This document shows, piece by piece, positions 8,753-17,401 of a stretch of 64,000 nucleotides of DNA. The notes below the pieces were generated by a model, which did not search any database, was not told the origin of the DNA, and worked only from the letters and a program-made list of their open reading frames with translations. The position numbers were made by a program, and so were the translations under genes. Source of the DNA: Terriglobales bacterium (GTDB lineage Bacteria > Acidobacteriota > Terriglobia > Terriglobales > Acidobacteriaceae); assembly GCA_035567895.1 (NCBI GenBank), contig DATMPC010000014.1, positions 122,169-186,168 of the forward strand, read 5' to 3'. Within the stretch, counting starts at the first letter, position 1; every line of letters begins with the position of its first letter.

Positions 8753-9769
8753 GTGAGCACTGCTGACAACCTCGAGACTTTTGACCTGCTGGTGATCGGT
8801 GCCGGCCCGACAGGATTGGCGTGCGCAATAGAAGGTCAACGTGTTGGGCTCCGTGCTGTTCTAGTGGACAAGGGATGTCTGGTGAATTCTTTGTTCCACT
8901 ATCCAGCCAACATGACGTTTTTCACGACGCCGGAATTGCTGGAGATCGGCGACATCCCGTTCAGCAGTCCAAATCAAAAACCCAATCGCGGCGAAGCGCT
9001 CGAGTATTACCGCAAAGTAGCGGAGCACTATTCACTGGACGTGCGGCAATATCAACGCGTCGAGCGTGTCGATGGGGCCGATGGCGATTTTCGCGTACAT
9101 ACAACCGACCGCTTCGGAAAGGCTCATTGCCACCGCTCGCAAAAGCTTGTTGTCGCTACCGGCTATTACGATTTGCCGAACTATATGAACGTTCCGGGTG
9201 AGGACTTAGCCAATGTAATGCATTACTACCGCGAGCCTCATCCGTATTACGACAACGACGTTCTAGTCATCGGCGGCAAGAACTCGGCGGCGATTGCCGC
9301 GCTCGAATTATGGCGTCATGGCGGTCGGGTGACCTTGGTACATCGCGGCCCAGCAATGCACAAAAACGTGAAGTACTGGATCCTTCCGGATATCGAGAAT
9401 CGAATTCGCAACCAAGAGATAACTGCGTTCTTCAATTCTCAAGTGCTCGAAATTCGGGAGCGGAGCGTTTTGCTGGAGACACCAGCCGGCAAGATCGAGA
9501 TCGCGAATGATTTTGTCTTTGCGTTGACCGGATACCATCCGGACTTCGATTTTCTAAAGTCGCTCGGTATCCAGATGGTTGGCAGCGAATGCCGTCCAGT
9601 GTGCGACCCGGAAACCCTTGAATCAAACGTTCTTGGAATTTACCTGGCGGGCGTGATCGTAGCCGGCGCTCGCACGAGCGAGATTTTTATCGAGAACGGG
9701 CGTTTCCATGGTCGCCAGATCGCGACAGACTTGGCGCGCAAGTTGTCCCCGCAGATTGTAAGCAAGTAG
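8753..9769 (+). CDS. ypdA: YpdA-type bacillithiol disulfide reductase-like flavoprotein
   Basis: A 338-residue FAD/NADPH-dependent oxidoreductase. The FAD Rossmann motif VIGAGPTGLACAIEGQ lies near residue 15, and a second nucleotide site VIGGKNSAAIAALEL near 170. The active-site region LVDKGCLVNSLFHYPANMTFFTTPELLEIG matches the YpdA/BdrA family, which lacks the CxxC of thioredoxin reductase. Family role: reduction of bacillithiol disulfide with NADPH. A GTG start gives the expected N-terminus. No bacillithiol synthesis gene is visible nearby. Confidence 0.85.
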   Translation: MSTADNLETFDLLVIGAGPTGLACAIEGQRVGLRAVLVDKGCLVNSLFHYPANMTFFTTPELLEIGDIPFSSPNQKPNRGEALEYYRKVAEHYSLDVRQYQRVERVDGADGDFRVHTTDRFGKAHCHRSQKLVVATGYYDLPNYMNVPGEDLANVMHYYREPHPYYDNDVLVIGGKNSAAIAALELWRHGGRVTLVHRGPAMHKNVKYWILPDIENRIRNQEITAFFNSQVLEIRERSVLLETPAGKIEIANDFVFALTGYHPDFDFLKSLGIQMVGSECRPVCDPETLESNVLGIYLAGVIVAGARTSEIFIENGRFHGRQIATDLARKLSPQIVSK

Positions 9770-9785
9770 CCAGCAGACCTGACTT

Positions 9786-10073
9786 CTACGCCTCAGGCTC
9801 CAGATATCTAAGCCCCGCACCGGCTAGCTCACTGGCTTTCACCTGAATTTCATCGAACCGCAGATGTCCATCGCGCACGAGACGGTCAAAGTCCATTTCG
9901 AGTTCAGCGTCGGTGAGTGGAAGCGCCAACTTGTGATACAGCAGTTCGCGCAGATCGTCGTTGTTCATGCTTCCGGCAAATGAATTCCCGGCAAGATCTT
10001 CGTAGCGAACCTGATAGATGTCAGGCGCGCTGCCTAAACTAGCGTTCTTACGGATGTCGAGTGTACCGTGCAT
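9786..10073 (-). CDS. Conserved hypothetical small protein
   Basis: About 95 residues, unrecognised. It is acidic and soluble, without signal peptide or membrane segment. Visible stretches are APDIYQVRYEDLAGNSF and LPLTDAELEMDFDRLVRDGH, which suggest a mixed alpha/beta fold. I start it at the ATG (10073) that opens with MHGTLDIRKNAS, rather than 17 codons upstream where the sequence is Cys- and Arg-rich. It converges on ypdA with a 16-nt gap. No function is assigned. Confidence 0.6.
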   Translation of the reverse strand: MHGTLDIRKNASLGSAPDIYQVRYEDLAGNSFAGSMNNDDLRELLYHKLALPLTDAELEMDFDRLVRDGHLRFDEIQVKASELAGAGLRYLEPEA

Positions 10074-10298
10074 CCCGCACCCCCGTTTTCCTAGATACGC
10101 GAAGCGGTACAAGCATTTCCCCAATTCTGACCTATGTCAACTGTGAAGGTTCCCGCTACTCTCGTTCGCTGCCAACCTGCGCTTCGCGGTGCTCGTCTCA
10201 GTTAGGGTCATTTCACAGCAGCCCTTTTGCGTAGATGTTGCCAGTTCTGGTAGGCCGGGCTTGTGGAAGACGAGAGACCTGCATTGGGGGGAAGTTCC

Positions 10299-10877
10299 AT
10301 GAAAACACGTCTAGCAATTATGCTGCTCGCAGTGGCAGCCTTTACTTCGGCTCCGGCGCTTCGCGCACAGGACCATGGTGAAATTGGGATATTCGGTGAA
10401 ATGTTCCGAGCCTCAGCCAGTGACCTTAACCTGTTTGGTGTTGGCGGGAGAGTGGGATTGAATGTTCATCCCAACGTCGCTTTAGAGGTGGAAGGCTCCT
10501 ACGATTTCTCGCAGAGCAACACGCAGAGCATTACGGGGATCGGTAACAATACAACGGTTTTCCGCTCGGATTTGCGAGCCACTCACTTTCAAGTCGGGCC
10601 GAAGTTCCAGCTTGGTACCAACTCACCCGTTCGAGCCTTCTTGTTTGCGAAGGGCGGCTTCGTCCGGTTCGGAGTAACCCCAGGACCAGTTACCTTCGGG
10701 GCATTTCCCACGCGCCTCGAAAGTACTGACTTGAATGGCACTTTCTATCCCGGCGGCGGAATCGAGTTCTTTCTGGGACCGATCGGTATTCGCGCCGATG
10801 CAGGCGACGAAATTTACTTCGATCGTGGAGCTCAGAACAACCTGAAGATCACTTTTGGTCCAACGATCCGCTTTTGA
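10299..10877 (+). CDS. Outer-membrane beta-barrel protein
   Basis: 192 residues with a signal peptide (LAIMLLAVAAFTSAPALRAQ). Alternating amphipathic strands follow (GVGGRVGLNVHPNVALEVEGSY, THFQVGPKFQLG, PGGGIEFFLGPIGIRADAG), and the protein ends in a terminal Phe (FGPTIRF), the usual BAM recognition signal. It looks like a small OmpW/OmpA-type eight-stranded barrel. The ATG at 10299 is preceded by GGGGGGAAG, a good ribosome site. A strong terminator follows, so it is probably monocistronic. Confidence 0.8.
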   Translation: MKTRLAIMLLAVAAFTSAPALRAQDHGEIGIFGEMFRASASDLNLFGVGGRVGLNVHPNVALEVEGSYDFSQSNTQSITGIGNNTTVFRSDLRATHFQVGPKFQLGTNSPVRAFLFAKGGFVRFGVTPGPVTFGAFPTRLESTDLNGTFYPGGGIEFFLGPIGIRADAGDEIYFDRGAQNNLKITFGPTIRF

Positions 10878-10896
10878 GAGTTGTTGAAACCGTCGA

Positions 10897-10935
10897 GGGC
10901 CGGAGTCTCTGGGCAGACTTCGGCCCTTTGCTTTT
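10897..10935 (+). terminator. Rho-independent terminator after the barrel gene
   Basis: A 12-bp stem (10897-10908 with 10915-10926, one G-U pair) has a 6-nt loop and is followed by TTTGCTTTT. It lies 20 nt after the stop codon of the outer-membrane protein gene. Confidence 0.85.
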
Positions 10936-11129
10936 CTCGTGAGTGTTATCGATCAAGTAACCACTGGCTGAGGCAGAAATGGTTGCTTCACTTAAGGCCT
11001 CGAAAGCGCATAAAAACTAAGGTCGGGCACTTGGTGGCGTTGGTAGAAATATCGTGAAGATTTTTTCTAAGCTGCTGCCAACATCTGAGCAGAGTGCCTC
11101 ATCTGTAAACACATGATCCGCTGAAGAGA

Positions 11130-12410
11130 ATGGCGGACGGGCCCCAGACAATGAAAGTTTGTTTAGTCACAGCGTTCCCTCCCAGCTCAGAAAGACTTAA
11201 CGAGTATGGGTTTCATCTCGCTAAAGAAATTAAAAAGCGGAACCTCGTCAGCCTGACGATTCTCGCCGATCAGATGGACACTCCGGCCTCGGAACTCCCG
11301 GGATTCGATGTTGACCGCTGCTGGAGGTTCAACTCCTTTCGGACGCCATTCGCGTTGCTGCGTGCCGCGCGGCGACATAAACCGGACGTAGTGTGGTTCA
11401 ACCTGGTGTTTTCCAGTTTCGGGGATAAACCGATCCCTGCATTCCTCGGAATTTGTACGGCATTGCTCTTGCGGCTCTTCGGGTTCTATACGCACATCAC
11501 GCTACATCACGTAATCGAATTCATCGATCTCTCCAAGGGGACGAAATTTCCGAGACTGTACAAGCTCTTCGGGGCAGTTGCTACGAAGCTGATGCTCTTC
11601 TCGGGATCGCTGACAGTATTGCTGCCTTCGTATCGCAAGGTGCTGCTGGAGACTTACGGTGGGGAATACGTGCACCTTCGCAAGCATGGCGTCTTTTCCG
11701 CCGCACCCAAGTTCCCGGACATCAGCCGGCGCGGAAATCCCGAACATCGAATTCTGGCATTTGGAAAATGGGGAACCTATAAGCGTCCCGAAATTCTGAT
11801 TGAAGCCTTTGCGCAAATCGCCGATAAGTTTTCCAACGTGAAACTCGTGATCGCGGGTTCCAATCATCCGATGTGTCCCGGTTACGTCGAATCGCTGCGC
11901 GACCGATGGCGCGACTGTTCACGCATCGAGTTCCAGGGATATGTTCCCGAAGAGGAGATTGGAACTCTGTTCGCATCGGCGACCGTTCTGGTACTGCCTT
12001 ACACCTCTGCCGGCGGACCAAGCGGAGTCGCTCATCAGGCATGCGAATTTGCGGTGCCGATCATCGGATCGGACATCCCCGATTTTCGCGACATGGCGAA
12101 TACAGAAGAGCTCGCCATGTTGTTTTACGAAACTGGAAATCCCGACAGTCTGGCAAAAGTCCTGACTGATCTACTCGAGAAGCCGGCTCTGCAGCAGGAA
12201 ATGGCGGAGCAAAATTTCTCGGTAGCGGTGCGGACGACGATGGAGAGGGTTGTGGGGCAGTATCTCCACTCGTTCGCGAAGACTCTTGCATTAAAGCGGC
12301 GGAATAAATCCTCAAGGCGTCTCCCCGTACGGACGGTCGACTACTGGCCGGCGGAGTTTGCTCAAGCGACGGAAGCGATCGAAGAAGAACTTCTCACGGT
12401 GAATTCCTAG
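11130..12410 (+). CDS. GT-B fold glycosyltransferase (group 1 / GT4-like)
   Basis: A 426-residue cytoplasmic glycosyltransferase. The N-terminal Rossmann half starts MKVCLVTAFPPSSERLNEYGFHLAKEI. The C-terminal half has the sugar-nucleotide region HRILAFGKWGTYKRPEILIEAF and the acceptor/donor loop TSAGGPSGVAHQACEFAVPI, with the E-x7-E-like motif of GT4. The middle (about residues 75-130) is hydrophobic and may contact the membrane. Start could be the ATG at 11130 or 11151. Eight nt separate it from the GT2 gene, so the pair likely builds or modifies a surface glycan or glycolipid. Confidence 0.88.
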   Translation: MADGPQTMKVCLVTAFPPSSERLNEYGFHLAKEIKKRNLVSLTILADQMDTPASELPGFDVDRCWRFNSFRTPFALLRAARRHKPDVVWFNLVFSSFGDKPIPAFLGICTALLLRLFGFYTHITLHHVIEFIDLSKGTKFPRLYKLFGAVATKLMLFSGSLTVLLPSYRKVLLETYGGEYVHLRKHGVFSAAPKFPDISRRGNPEHRILAFGKWGTYKRPEILIEAFAQIADKFSNVKLVIAGSNHPMCPGYVESLRDRWRDCSRIEFQGYVPEEEIGTLFASATVLVLPYTSAGGPSGVAHQACEFAVPIIGSDIPDFRDMANTEELAMLFYETGNPDSLAKVLTDLLEKPALQQEMAEQNFSVAVRTTMERVVGQYLHSFAKTLALKRRNKSSRRLPVRTVDYWPAEFAQATEAIEEELLTVNS

Positions 12411-12418
12411 GGTGTGCC

Positions 12419-13222
12419 ATGTACTCGCTGAGCATTGTTATTCCCGCTTTTAACGAAGAATGCCGGCTCGAAGCTACGCTAGATAAGCTCGACGCATTTA
12501 TCAAAAGCGCTGACTGGAACGCAGAAATTATCGTAGTAGACGATGGCTCGACTGACGGGACTGCCCGTCTGGTGATGCGCCACATGCAGAGCAAGCCTCA
12601 ACTGCGTCTGCTGCAAAACCATCTCAACCGAGGGAAAGGCTTCAGTCTTCGTCGTGGCGTCGAAGCGGCGCTGGGAGACATCATTCTCTTAACAGACGCC
12701 GATCTCTCCGTACCGATGAACGAAGCGTACAGACTGCTCGAAGCAATTGCGCAAGGTGCAGATATTGCGATCGGTTCTCGTGGAGCACCAGGCGGCGTGT
12801 GTGCAGCGGCGCCCTGGCATCGACGCGTTTGCAGTGCAGGCTTCAAGATGGTGGTTCACTCCGTACTCGGGCTGCGCTTCGCCGATACACAATGCGGATT
12901 CAAAGCCTTCAAGCACAAGGCAGCTCGGTTAACGTTCTCGCGTCAACGCATTGAGCGCTGGGGATTCGATCCCGAGGTGCTGCTGCTGGCCGATAGGTTT
13001 TGCTTTGTCGTGAAAGAAGTCGGAGTCGAGTCCATTCACGACGACCGCAGCCGCTTGAACGTCGTCAGAGACTCGTTCCAGATGCTGTGCGAGGTCTTGA
13101 AGATCCGTTACCACATCCTGTTCGGTGTCTATAACCATCCGACGCCGAGCTATCAGACAATTTCTCCAGCAGCGGTGGCTGCAGTTGCCGGCGACTCGCT
13201 GAGAACTGTCACCCCTAACTAG
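12419..13222 (+). CDS. Family 2 glycosyltransferase, dolichyl/polyprenyl-phosphate glycosyltransferase-like
   Basis: A 267-residue GT-A enzyme with SIVIPAFNEECRLEATLDKL, the nucleotide-binding VVDDGSTDGTARLV, the metal-binding LLTDADLSVPMNEA and GFDPEVLLLADRF. The order resembles ALG5/DPM1-like enzymes that transfer sugar from a nucleotide donor to a polyprenyl phosphate. Here the product may feed the adjacent GT4 enzyme. It has no C-terminal membrane domain. It is the second gene of a two-gene operon (8-nt gap). Confidence 0.88.
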   Translation: MYSLSIVIPAFNEECRLEATLDKLDAFIKSADWNAEIIVVDDGSTDGTARLVMRHMQSKPQLRLLQNHLNRGKGFSLRRGVEAALGDIILLTDADLSVPMNEAYRLLEAIAQGADIAIGSRGAPGGVCAAAPWHRRVCSAGFKMVVHSVLGLRFADTQCGFKAFKHKAARLTFSRQRIERWGFDPEVLLLADRFCFVVKEVGVESIHDDRSRLNVVRDSFQMLCEVLKIRYHILFGVYNHPTPSYQTISPAAVAAVAGDSLRTVTPN

Positions 13223-13240
13223 CTCGAAGCTGCATTTTAG

Positions 13241-13265
13241 GGATCCGCGCCTGCGGATTCCTCTT
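13241..13265. terminator. Weak hairpin between convergent genes
   Basis: ATCCGC (13243-13248) pairs with GCGGAT (13253-13258) around a 4-nt loop, followed by TCCTCTTCC. It lies in the 45-nt gap between the GT2 gene and the deacetylase gene. The stem is short and the T-run poor. Confidence 0.35.
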
Positions 13266-13267
13266 CC

Positions 13268-14152
13268 TCACCCAAACACTTCTAATCCCGTGCGGTACAC
13301 GTTCGCATGTGCTTCCGCAGTGAGCTCCAAGGGCAGGGAATATCCGCCGCCGAGAGTGATCACTAATAGAATGTCGTAACTGTGGGCGGCCAGCATCACG
13401 CGCCGGTCACGTTCCCGGAGACCTGCGTGAGTAAGTGCAAGGTGCCCGAGCTGATCGGAATGTAATGCGTCAACCCCAGACTGATAGAGGATGATGTCTG
13501 GTCGAAACGCCAGTACTTGTGGCAGCACGAAATCGAGGGCCGCCAGGTATTCATCGTCCCGTGCTCCGGCCGCCAACTCAACATCAAGAGTGCTTTCCTG
13601 TTTCCGCAATGGGAAGTTGCTGCGGCAGTGGATAGAAACGGTGAAGACGTCCGGATCGCCGGAGAAAATGCATGCGGTGCCGTCGCCTTGATGCACATCC
13701 AGATCGATCACGGCTGCACGCCGAATCCTGCCATCTCTTTGCAGGCAGCGAATTGCAACCGCCAGGTCATTAAAGACACAATATCCCGCGCCTGAGTCGG
13801 CAAAAGCATGGTGAGTACCGCCGGCGAGGTTTGCTCCCCAACCGTATTCGAACGCATCTTCCACCGCCGCCAATGTTCCTCCCAACGAAGTCAGAGTGCG
13901 ACGGACAAGTCCTTCCGACCATGGAAAGCCAATGCGCCGAACAGCTGCAGGCGAGAGCGAGCCTGAGAGGAAATCGTCAACATATCTTTCGGAGTGCACC
14001 AGCTTCACGAGCTCGATCGGAGCGAATGGCGCCAACTGCAGAGTGAATCCATCGCAGGTGAGCCGCTCACGGATCAGCTTGTACTTACCTGCAGGAAACC
14101 GATGCGCGGCGGGGAGGTCGATTGCGTGGACATCGCAATGGTAAACGCGCAT
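13268..14152 (-). CDS. Histone-deacetylase-fold amidohydrolase (AcuC/acetylpolyamine deacetylase-like)
   Basis: A 294-residue zinc-dependent deacetylase. Active-site signatures are the tandem His in GGTHHAFADSGAGYCVFND, the zinc ligands in VIDLDVHQGDGTA, Asp in LYQSGVDALHSD, and the loop LGGGYS. Bacterial members remove acetyl groups from polyamines, acetoin-related proteins or other lysine-like substrates. The substrate here is unknown. The family usually runs 300-370 residues, so this is a short form. The start is the ATG at 14152, giving MRVYHCD. It is divergent from eutB, with a repeat-filled gap. Confidence 0.88.
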   Translation of the reverse strand: MRVYHCDVHAIDLPAAHRFPAGKYKLIRERLTCDGFTLQLAPFAPIELVKLVHSERYVDDFLSGSLSPAAVRRIGFPWSEGLVRRTLTSLGGTLAAVEDAFEYGWGANLAGGTHHAFADSGAGYCVFNDLAVAIRCLQRDGRIRRAAVIDLDVHQGDGTACIFSGDPDVFTVSIHCRSNFPLRKQESTLDVELAAGARDDEYLAALDFVLPQVLAFRPDIILYQSGVDALHSDQLGHLALTHAGLRERDRRVMLAAHSYDILLVITLGGGYSLPLELTAEAHANVYRTGLEVFG

Positions 14153-14159
14153 ACACATA

Positions 14160-14313
14160 GGTTACAGGGGACAGGGGAACAGGCGACAGAGCAGACAAGA
14201 CAGCGGATACAACAAAATGAAGGAACACGTGGTAGGGCGGGAGACGGTTTTTCAGCGCAACGAGGACTACTAGCAGTACACCCTTGTTCCCTGTAACCTG
14301 TCCCCTGTCCCCT
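14160..14313. repeat. Inverted repeat in the divergent gap before eutB (ACAGGGGACAGGGG type)
   Basis: The left arm 14160-14183 (GGTTACAGGGGACAGGGGAA...) has its complement in permuted form within 14282-14313, where GTTCCCTGTAACC and CCTGTCCCCTGTCCCCT are both present. The arms are about 100 nt apart. Unlike most other repeats in this window, it lies between divergent starts and ends 7 nt before the eutB ATG. Confidence 0.7.
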
Positions 14314-14319
14314 AGAGTT

Positions 14320-15690
14320 ATGCAGCGTTTCGCCGATCTGCGTGAGTTGTTCGCCAAGGCCAATGAGGTGAAGTCGGGCGATCAGCTAGCAGGGATCGCT
14401 GCACGATCCGAGCAGGAGCGGGTTGCGGCAAAATGCGCACTCGCTGACACTCAGCTCGCTGAAATACTTGCCAAGCCGCCGCTCGAAGACGAGGTCACTC
14501 GCCTCATCTATGACAGCTTTGACGAGAAAGCTTTCTCGCCGATTCGCACCCTGACGGTAGGCGCCTTTCGCGAGCACATTCTGAGTGATCTCACTTCTGC
14601 TGAGGAATTAGCTCCCTTGCAGTTGGGAATCACGCCTGAAATGGCGGCTGCCGTGGCGAAGATCATGAGCAACAAGGACCTGATCCTCGCCGCGTCGAAG
14701 ATTCGCAATGTAACTCGCTGCAGGAACACCCTCGGAGAATCCGCCGTACTTGCCATCCGTACGCAACCGAACCACCCTGCCGACGACATTGGCGGAATCC
14801 TGCTGGCCGCGTTTGAAGGTCTGCTCTATGGCTGCGGTGACGCGGTAATCGGCGTAAATCCGGCGACGGATTCGGTCGAGAGCGTTTCTGCGATTCTGCA
14901 CGCTTTGCAACGCCTGGTCACCGCTTACGAGATCCCGACACAGACCTGTTGCCTTGCGCACATCACCACGCAACTTGCGGCCATGGAGCGCGGTGCTCCT
15001 GTTGATCTGCTGTTCCAATCCGTCGCTGGCACTGAAGACGCGAATCGCAGTTTTGGAATAAGTGTGTCGTTGCTGCGCGAGGGACAAGAGCGCGTGCGCG
15101 AGCATCATCGCCAGCGGACCGACGTGCATTGGATCGGCGACAACGCCATGTACTTCGAAACCGGGCAGGGTAGCGCGCTCTCTGCCGAATCGCATCACGG
15201 CATCGATCAGCTCACGCTCGAGGCGCGAGCCTACGGAGTCGCGCGCGCATTTTCTCCTATGTTAGTAAACAGCGTGGTTGGATTCATCGGTCCTGAATAT
15301 CTGTTCGACGAGCGGCAGATCATTCGCGCCGGACTCGAAGATCACTTCATGGGCAAGTTGCTGGGGCTTCCAATGGGCTGCGACGTGTGCTACACCAACC
15401 ATGCCGAAGCCGATCAGAACTCCGCCGACAATCTCCTGGTTCTGCTTTCCGCCGCCGGATGCAATTACTTCATGGGCGTGCCGTGCTCCGACGATGTGAT
15501 GCTCAATTACCAGTCCACCAGCTATCACGACGCACTGGCCATGCGCCGCCTCTTCCATCTTCGTCCAGCTCCGGAGTTTCTCGAGTGGCTCGAGAATCGC
15601 GGCATGTATCGTGACTCCCAGCCCGCGATGCTCGAAGGCCCCATGCGGCGCGAGCTGATGAGCAAAGCCGAAGAGCTCCTGAGCTGCTAA
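14320..15690 (+). CDS. eutB: Ethanolamine ammonia-lyase large subunit EutB
   Basis: 456 residues, the usual EutB length. It is the catalytic TIM-barrel subunit that, with adenosylcobalamin, converts ethanolamine to acetaldehyde and ammonia. Recognisable stretches include GDQLAGIAARSEQERVAAK, VIGVNPATDSVESV, CCLAHITTQLAAMERGAPVDLLFQSVAGTE, FETGQGSALSAE, GLPMGCDVCYTNHAEADQN and NYFMGVPCSDDVMLNYQST. The ATG at 14320 is used instead of an upstream TTG that would lie within the repeat. It is followed after 4 nt by eutC. No reactivase eutA or microcompartment genes are present. Confidence 0.96.
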   Translation: MQRFADLRELFAKANEVKSGDQLAGIAARSEQERVAAKCALADTQLAEILAKPPLEDEVTRLIYDSFDEKAFSPIRTLTVGAFREHILSDLTSAEELAPLQLGITPEMAAAVAKIMSNKDLILAASKIRNVTRCRNTLGESAVLAIRTQPNHPADDIGGILLAAFEGLLYGCGDAVIGVNPATDSVESVSAILHALQRLVTAYEIPTQTCCLAHITTQLAAMERGAPVDLLFQSVAGTEDANRSFGISVSLLREGQERVREHHRQRTDVHWIGDNAMYFETGQGSALSAESHHGIDQLTLEARAYGVARAFSPMLVNSVVGFIGPEYLFDERQIIRAGLEDHFMGKLLGLPMGCDVCYTNHAEADQNSADNLLVLLSAAGCNYFMGVPCSDDVMLNYQSTSYHDALAMRRLFHLRPAPEFLEWLENRGMYRDSQPAMLEGPMRRELMSKAEELLSC

Positions 15691-15694
15691 GACC

Positions 15695-16462
15695 ATGGAC
15701 AGCGATCTTTCACTTCGCATCCTCGAAAAGATTCGCCAGCGCACCCCCGCGCGCCTGCTTGCCGGCCACAGTGGTGGCGGCTATCGGACGTCGACGCAGC
15801 TCGAATTGCGGGCCGCCCATGCCGTGGCCCGCGATGCTGTCCGTACCGGCTTCGACCTCCAGCAACATCTGGGCAAGGAACTTATCGAGAGGTTCGGGAT
15901 TTTCGAAGTCCCAACCCAGGCGATCTCTAAGGATGAATTTTTGTTACGTCCTGATTTGGGACGGAGGTTCTCTGCCATATCCGAGGAGAAGATCGCGAGC
16001 ACGTGTGTCTCCGCGCCGGATCTTCAGATCGTGATCGGCGACGGGCTCTCCACGACCGCGATCGCGGTGCAAGTTCCGGCACTCCTGCCGCTCCTGATGC
16101 AGGGCGCAATTGTGCGCCAATGGAGCGTCGGCAAACCCTTCGCCGTCCGCTTCTGTCGCGTCGGTATTCTCAACGATGTCGGCAATCTCCTCCATCCACG
16201 TGTAGCGGTACTGCTGATCGGAGAGCGTCCTGGGCTGGCAACGGCTGAGAGCCTCTCCGCCTACATGGCCTATCGTCCCAGGGCGGGACAAACCGATGCC
16301 GATCGCAACCTGATCTCCAATATTCACTCTCGGGGAATCCAGAGCGACGAGGCAGCGACTCGGATCCTGAACCTCGCCGAGAAAATGATGCGAATGCAAA
16401 CCAGTGGGGTGAAGATCAGGGAAGAGCTGCCGACCGGAGTCTCCGGACAAATCGGCAGGTGA
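15695..16462 (+). CDS. eutC: Ethanolamine ammonia-lyase small subunit EutC
   Basis: A 255-residue cobalamin-binding small subunit. Family stretches are RIRQRT/PARLLAGHSGGGYRT near the N-terminus, LQIVIGDGLSTTAIAVQVPALLP, VRFCRVGILNDVGNLLHPRVAVLLIGERPGL, MAYRPRAGQTDADRNLISNIH and the C-terminal helix with MMRMQTSGVKIRE. It starts 4 nt after the eutB stop, so the two are translated from one message. Together they form the complete ammonia-lyase, allowing use of ethanolamine from phospholipid as nitrogen or carbon source. Confidence 0.96.
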   Translation: MDSDLSLRILEKIRQRTPARLLAGHSGGGYRTSTQLELRAAHAVARDAVRTGFDLQQHLGKELIERFGIFEVPTQAISKDEFLLRPDLGRRFSAISEEKIASTCVSAPDLQIVIGDGLSTTAIAVQVPALLPLLMQGAIVRQWSVGKPFAVRFCRVGILNDVGNLLHPRVAVLLIGERPGLATAESLSAYMAYRPRAGQTDADRNLISNIHSRGIQSDEAATRILNLAEKMMRMQTSGVKIREELPTGVSGQIGR

Positions 16463-16565
16463 TCCGCAACTCTCACCCATGAGAAAACACCACGGAGATG
16501 GCAACGGGACCGCCCCAGCCGAATTCTTACCTTGCCAGAGACCCAAGATAATCAGAGGAGGCAAC

Positions 16566-17186
16566 ATGCATCGGCTTCTCACGTTTTTTGCTGCGTGCGC
16601 ACTCAGCGGCGCTATGGCGTTTGCGCAGAGCACAGCGACCGACCCAGCCCCCGCCGGCGGAACGCGGCCCAGCGGCAACAGCACGAGCGCGGTTTCAAAC
16701 AGCAATGCCACTTCGCCGTCGAGCGCACAGGGACAGACGAGCCGCACGCCGTCTACTCCCAACCAGGCACAGCCCGGCGAGAGCAATCCCGCAAATGCCG
16801 CCACGCGCGACGGGCAAGCCAATGGAACCGCCGTGCGTCCCAACACCGACAGCCGCAGCGCTAATCCGCCCGACAGCAGCGAGAACAACGGCATCAAAAG
16901 GGACGATACGGGAAGCAATCCTGCCAGTCCCCATGCTCCGGCTGCGAGTCCCAATACGGGATCCAGAGGAGTCGCACCATGGCTCTGGATCGCCCTCGGA
17001 GTCATCGCTATCATCGCCGTGATCAGCGCGCTGTCCGGCAGAAATCGAGCCGAAACGGACGTCGACGACAGAGATCCTCGCTGGCGTACTCCACGCGAGC
17101 CAGATGTCATCCGGCGCGAAGAGATCTACCGCGCCCGGCGCCACGACATCGACAGCGACGACGACCAGATTCGCCGTGCCTCGTGA
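16566..17186 (+). CDS. Secreted/anchored low-complexity membrane protein
   Basis: 206 residues, not assignable to a known family. A signal peptide (LLTFFAACALSGAMAFAQ) is followed by about 115 residues rich in Ser, Thr, Asn, Pro and Ala. A single membrane helix (WLWIALGVIAIIAVISAL, about 140-160) leads into a short, strongly charged cytoplasmic tail rich in Asp and Arg. The ATG at 16566 follows AGAGGAGGCAAC, an excellent ribosome site. The disordered part would lie outside the inner membrane. It could be a surface-exposed stalk or stress-related protein. Confidence 0.72.
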   Translation: MHRLLTFFAACALSGAMAFAQSTATDPAPAGGTRPSGNSTSAVSNSNATSPSSAQGQTSRTPSTPNQAQPGESNPANAATRDGQANGTAVRPNTDSRSANPPDSSENNGIKRDDTGSNPASPHAPAASPNTGSRGVAPWLWIALGVIAIIAVISALSGRNRAETDVDDRDPRWRTPREPDVIRREEIYRARRHDIDSDDDQIRRAS

Positions 17187-17221
17187 GAGAGAGGCAATAG
17201 TAGCGATTAGCGGACAGCAAC

Positions 17222-17278
17222 AAGGCAAGACGGATCGGCCCGAGCAACTTACCATTGGGTTGATCGAGTCTTGCCTTA
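17222..17278. repeat. 10-bp inverted repeat between convergent genes
   Basis: AAGGCAAGAC (17222-17231) and GTCTTGCCTT (17269-17278) are exact inverted arms 37 nt apart. They lie in the 215-nt gap between the low-complexity protein gene and the first ADOP permease. Nothing else was recognised in the gap. Confidence 0.55.
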
Positions 17279-17401
17279 GCTGTTTCTGGGTCCGAAATCC
17301 TTCTTTTGAAGTCTCAGGCCCTTCGCGGCTGATGTTGCCCTCATCTGGTTTCTGAAAGTTGATTAGCTAACGGCGAAACTGCTTGACCGATTGCCGGTTC
17401 T

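Noticed and set aside
15944..17110. Open frame of 388 codons on the minus strand over eutC and the low-complexity gene
   Set aside because: eutC is certain and the composition of this frame follows from the reversed codons.
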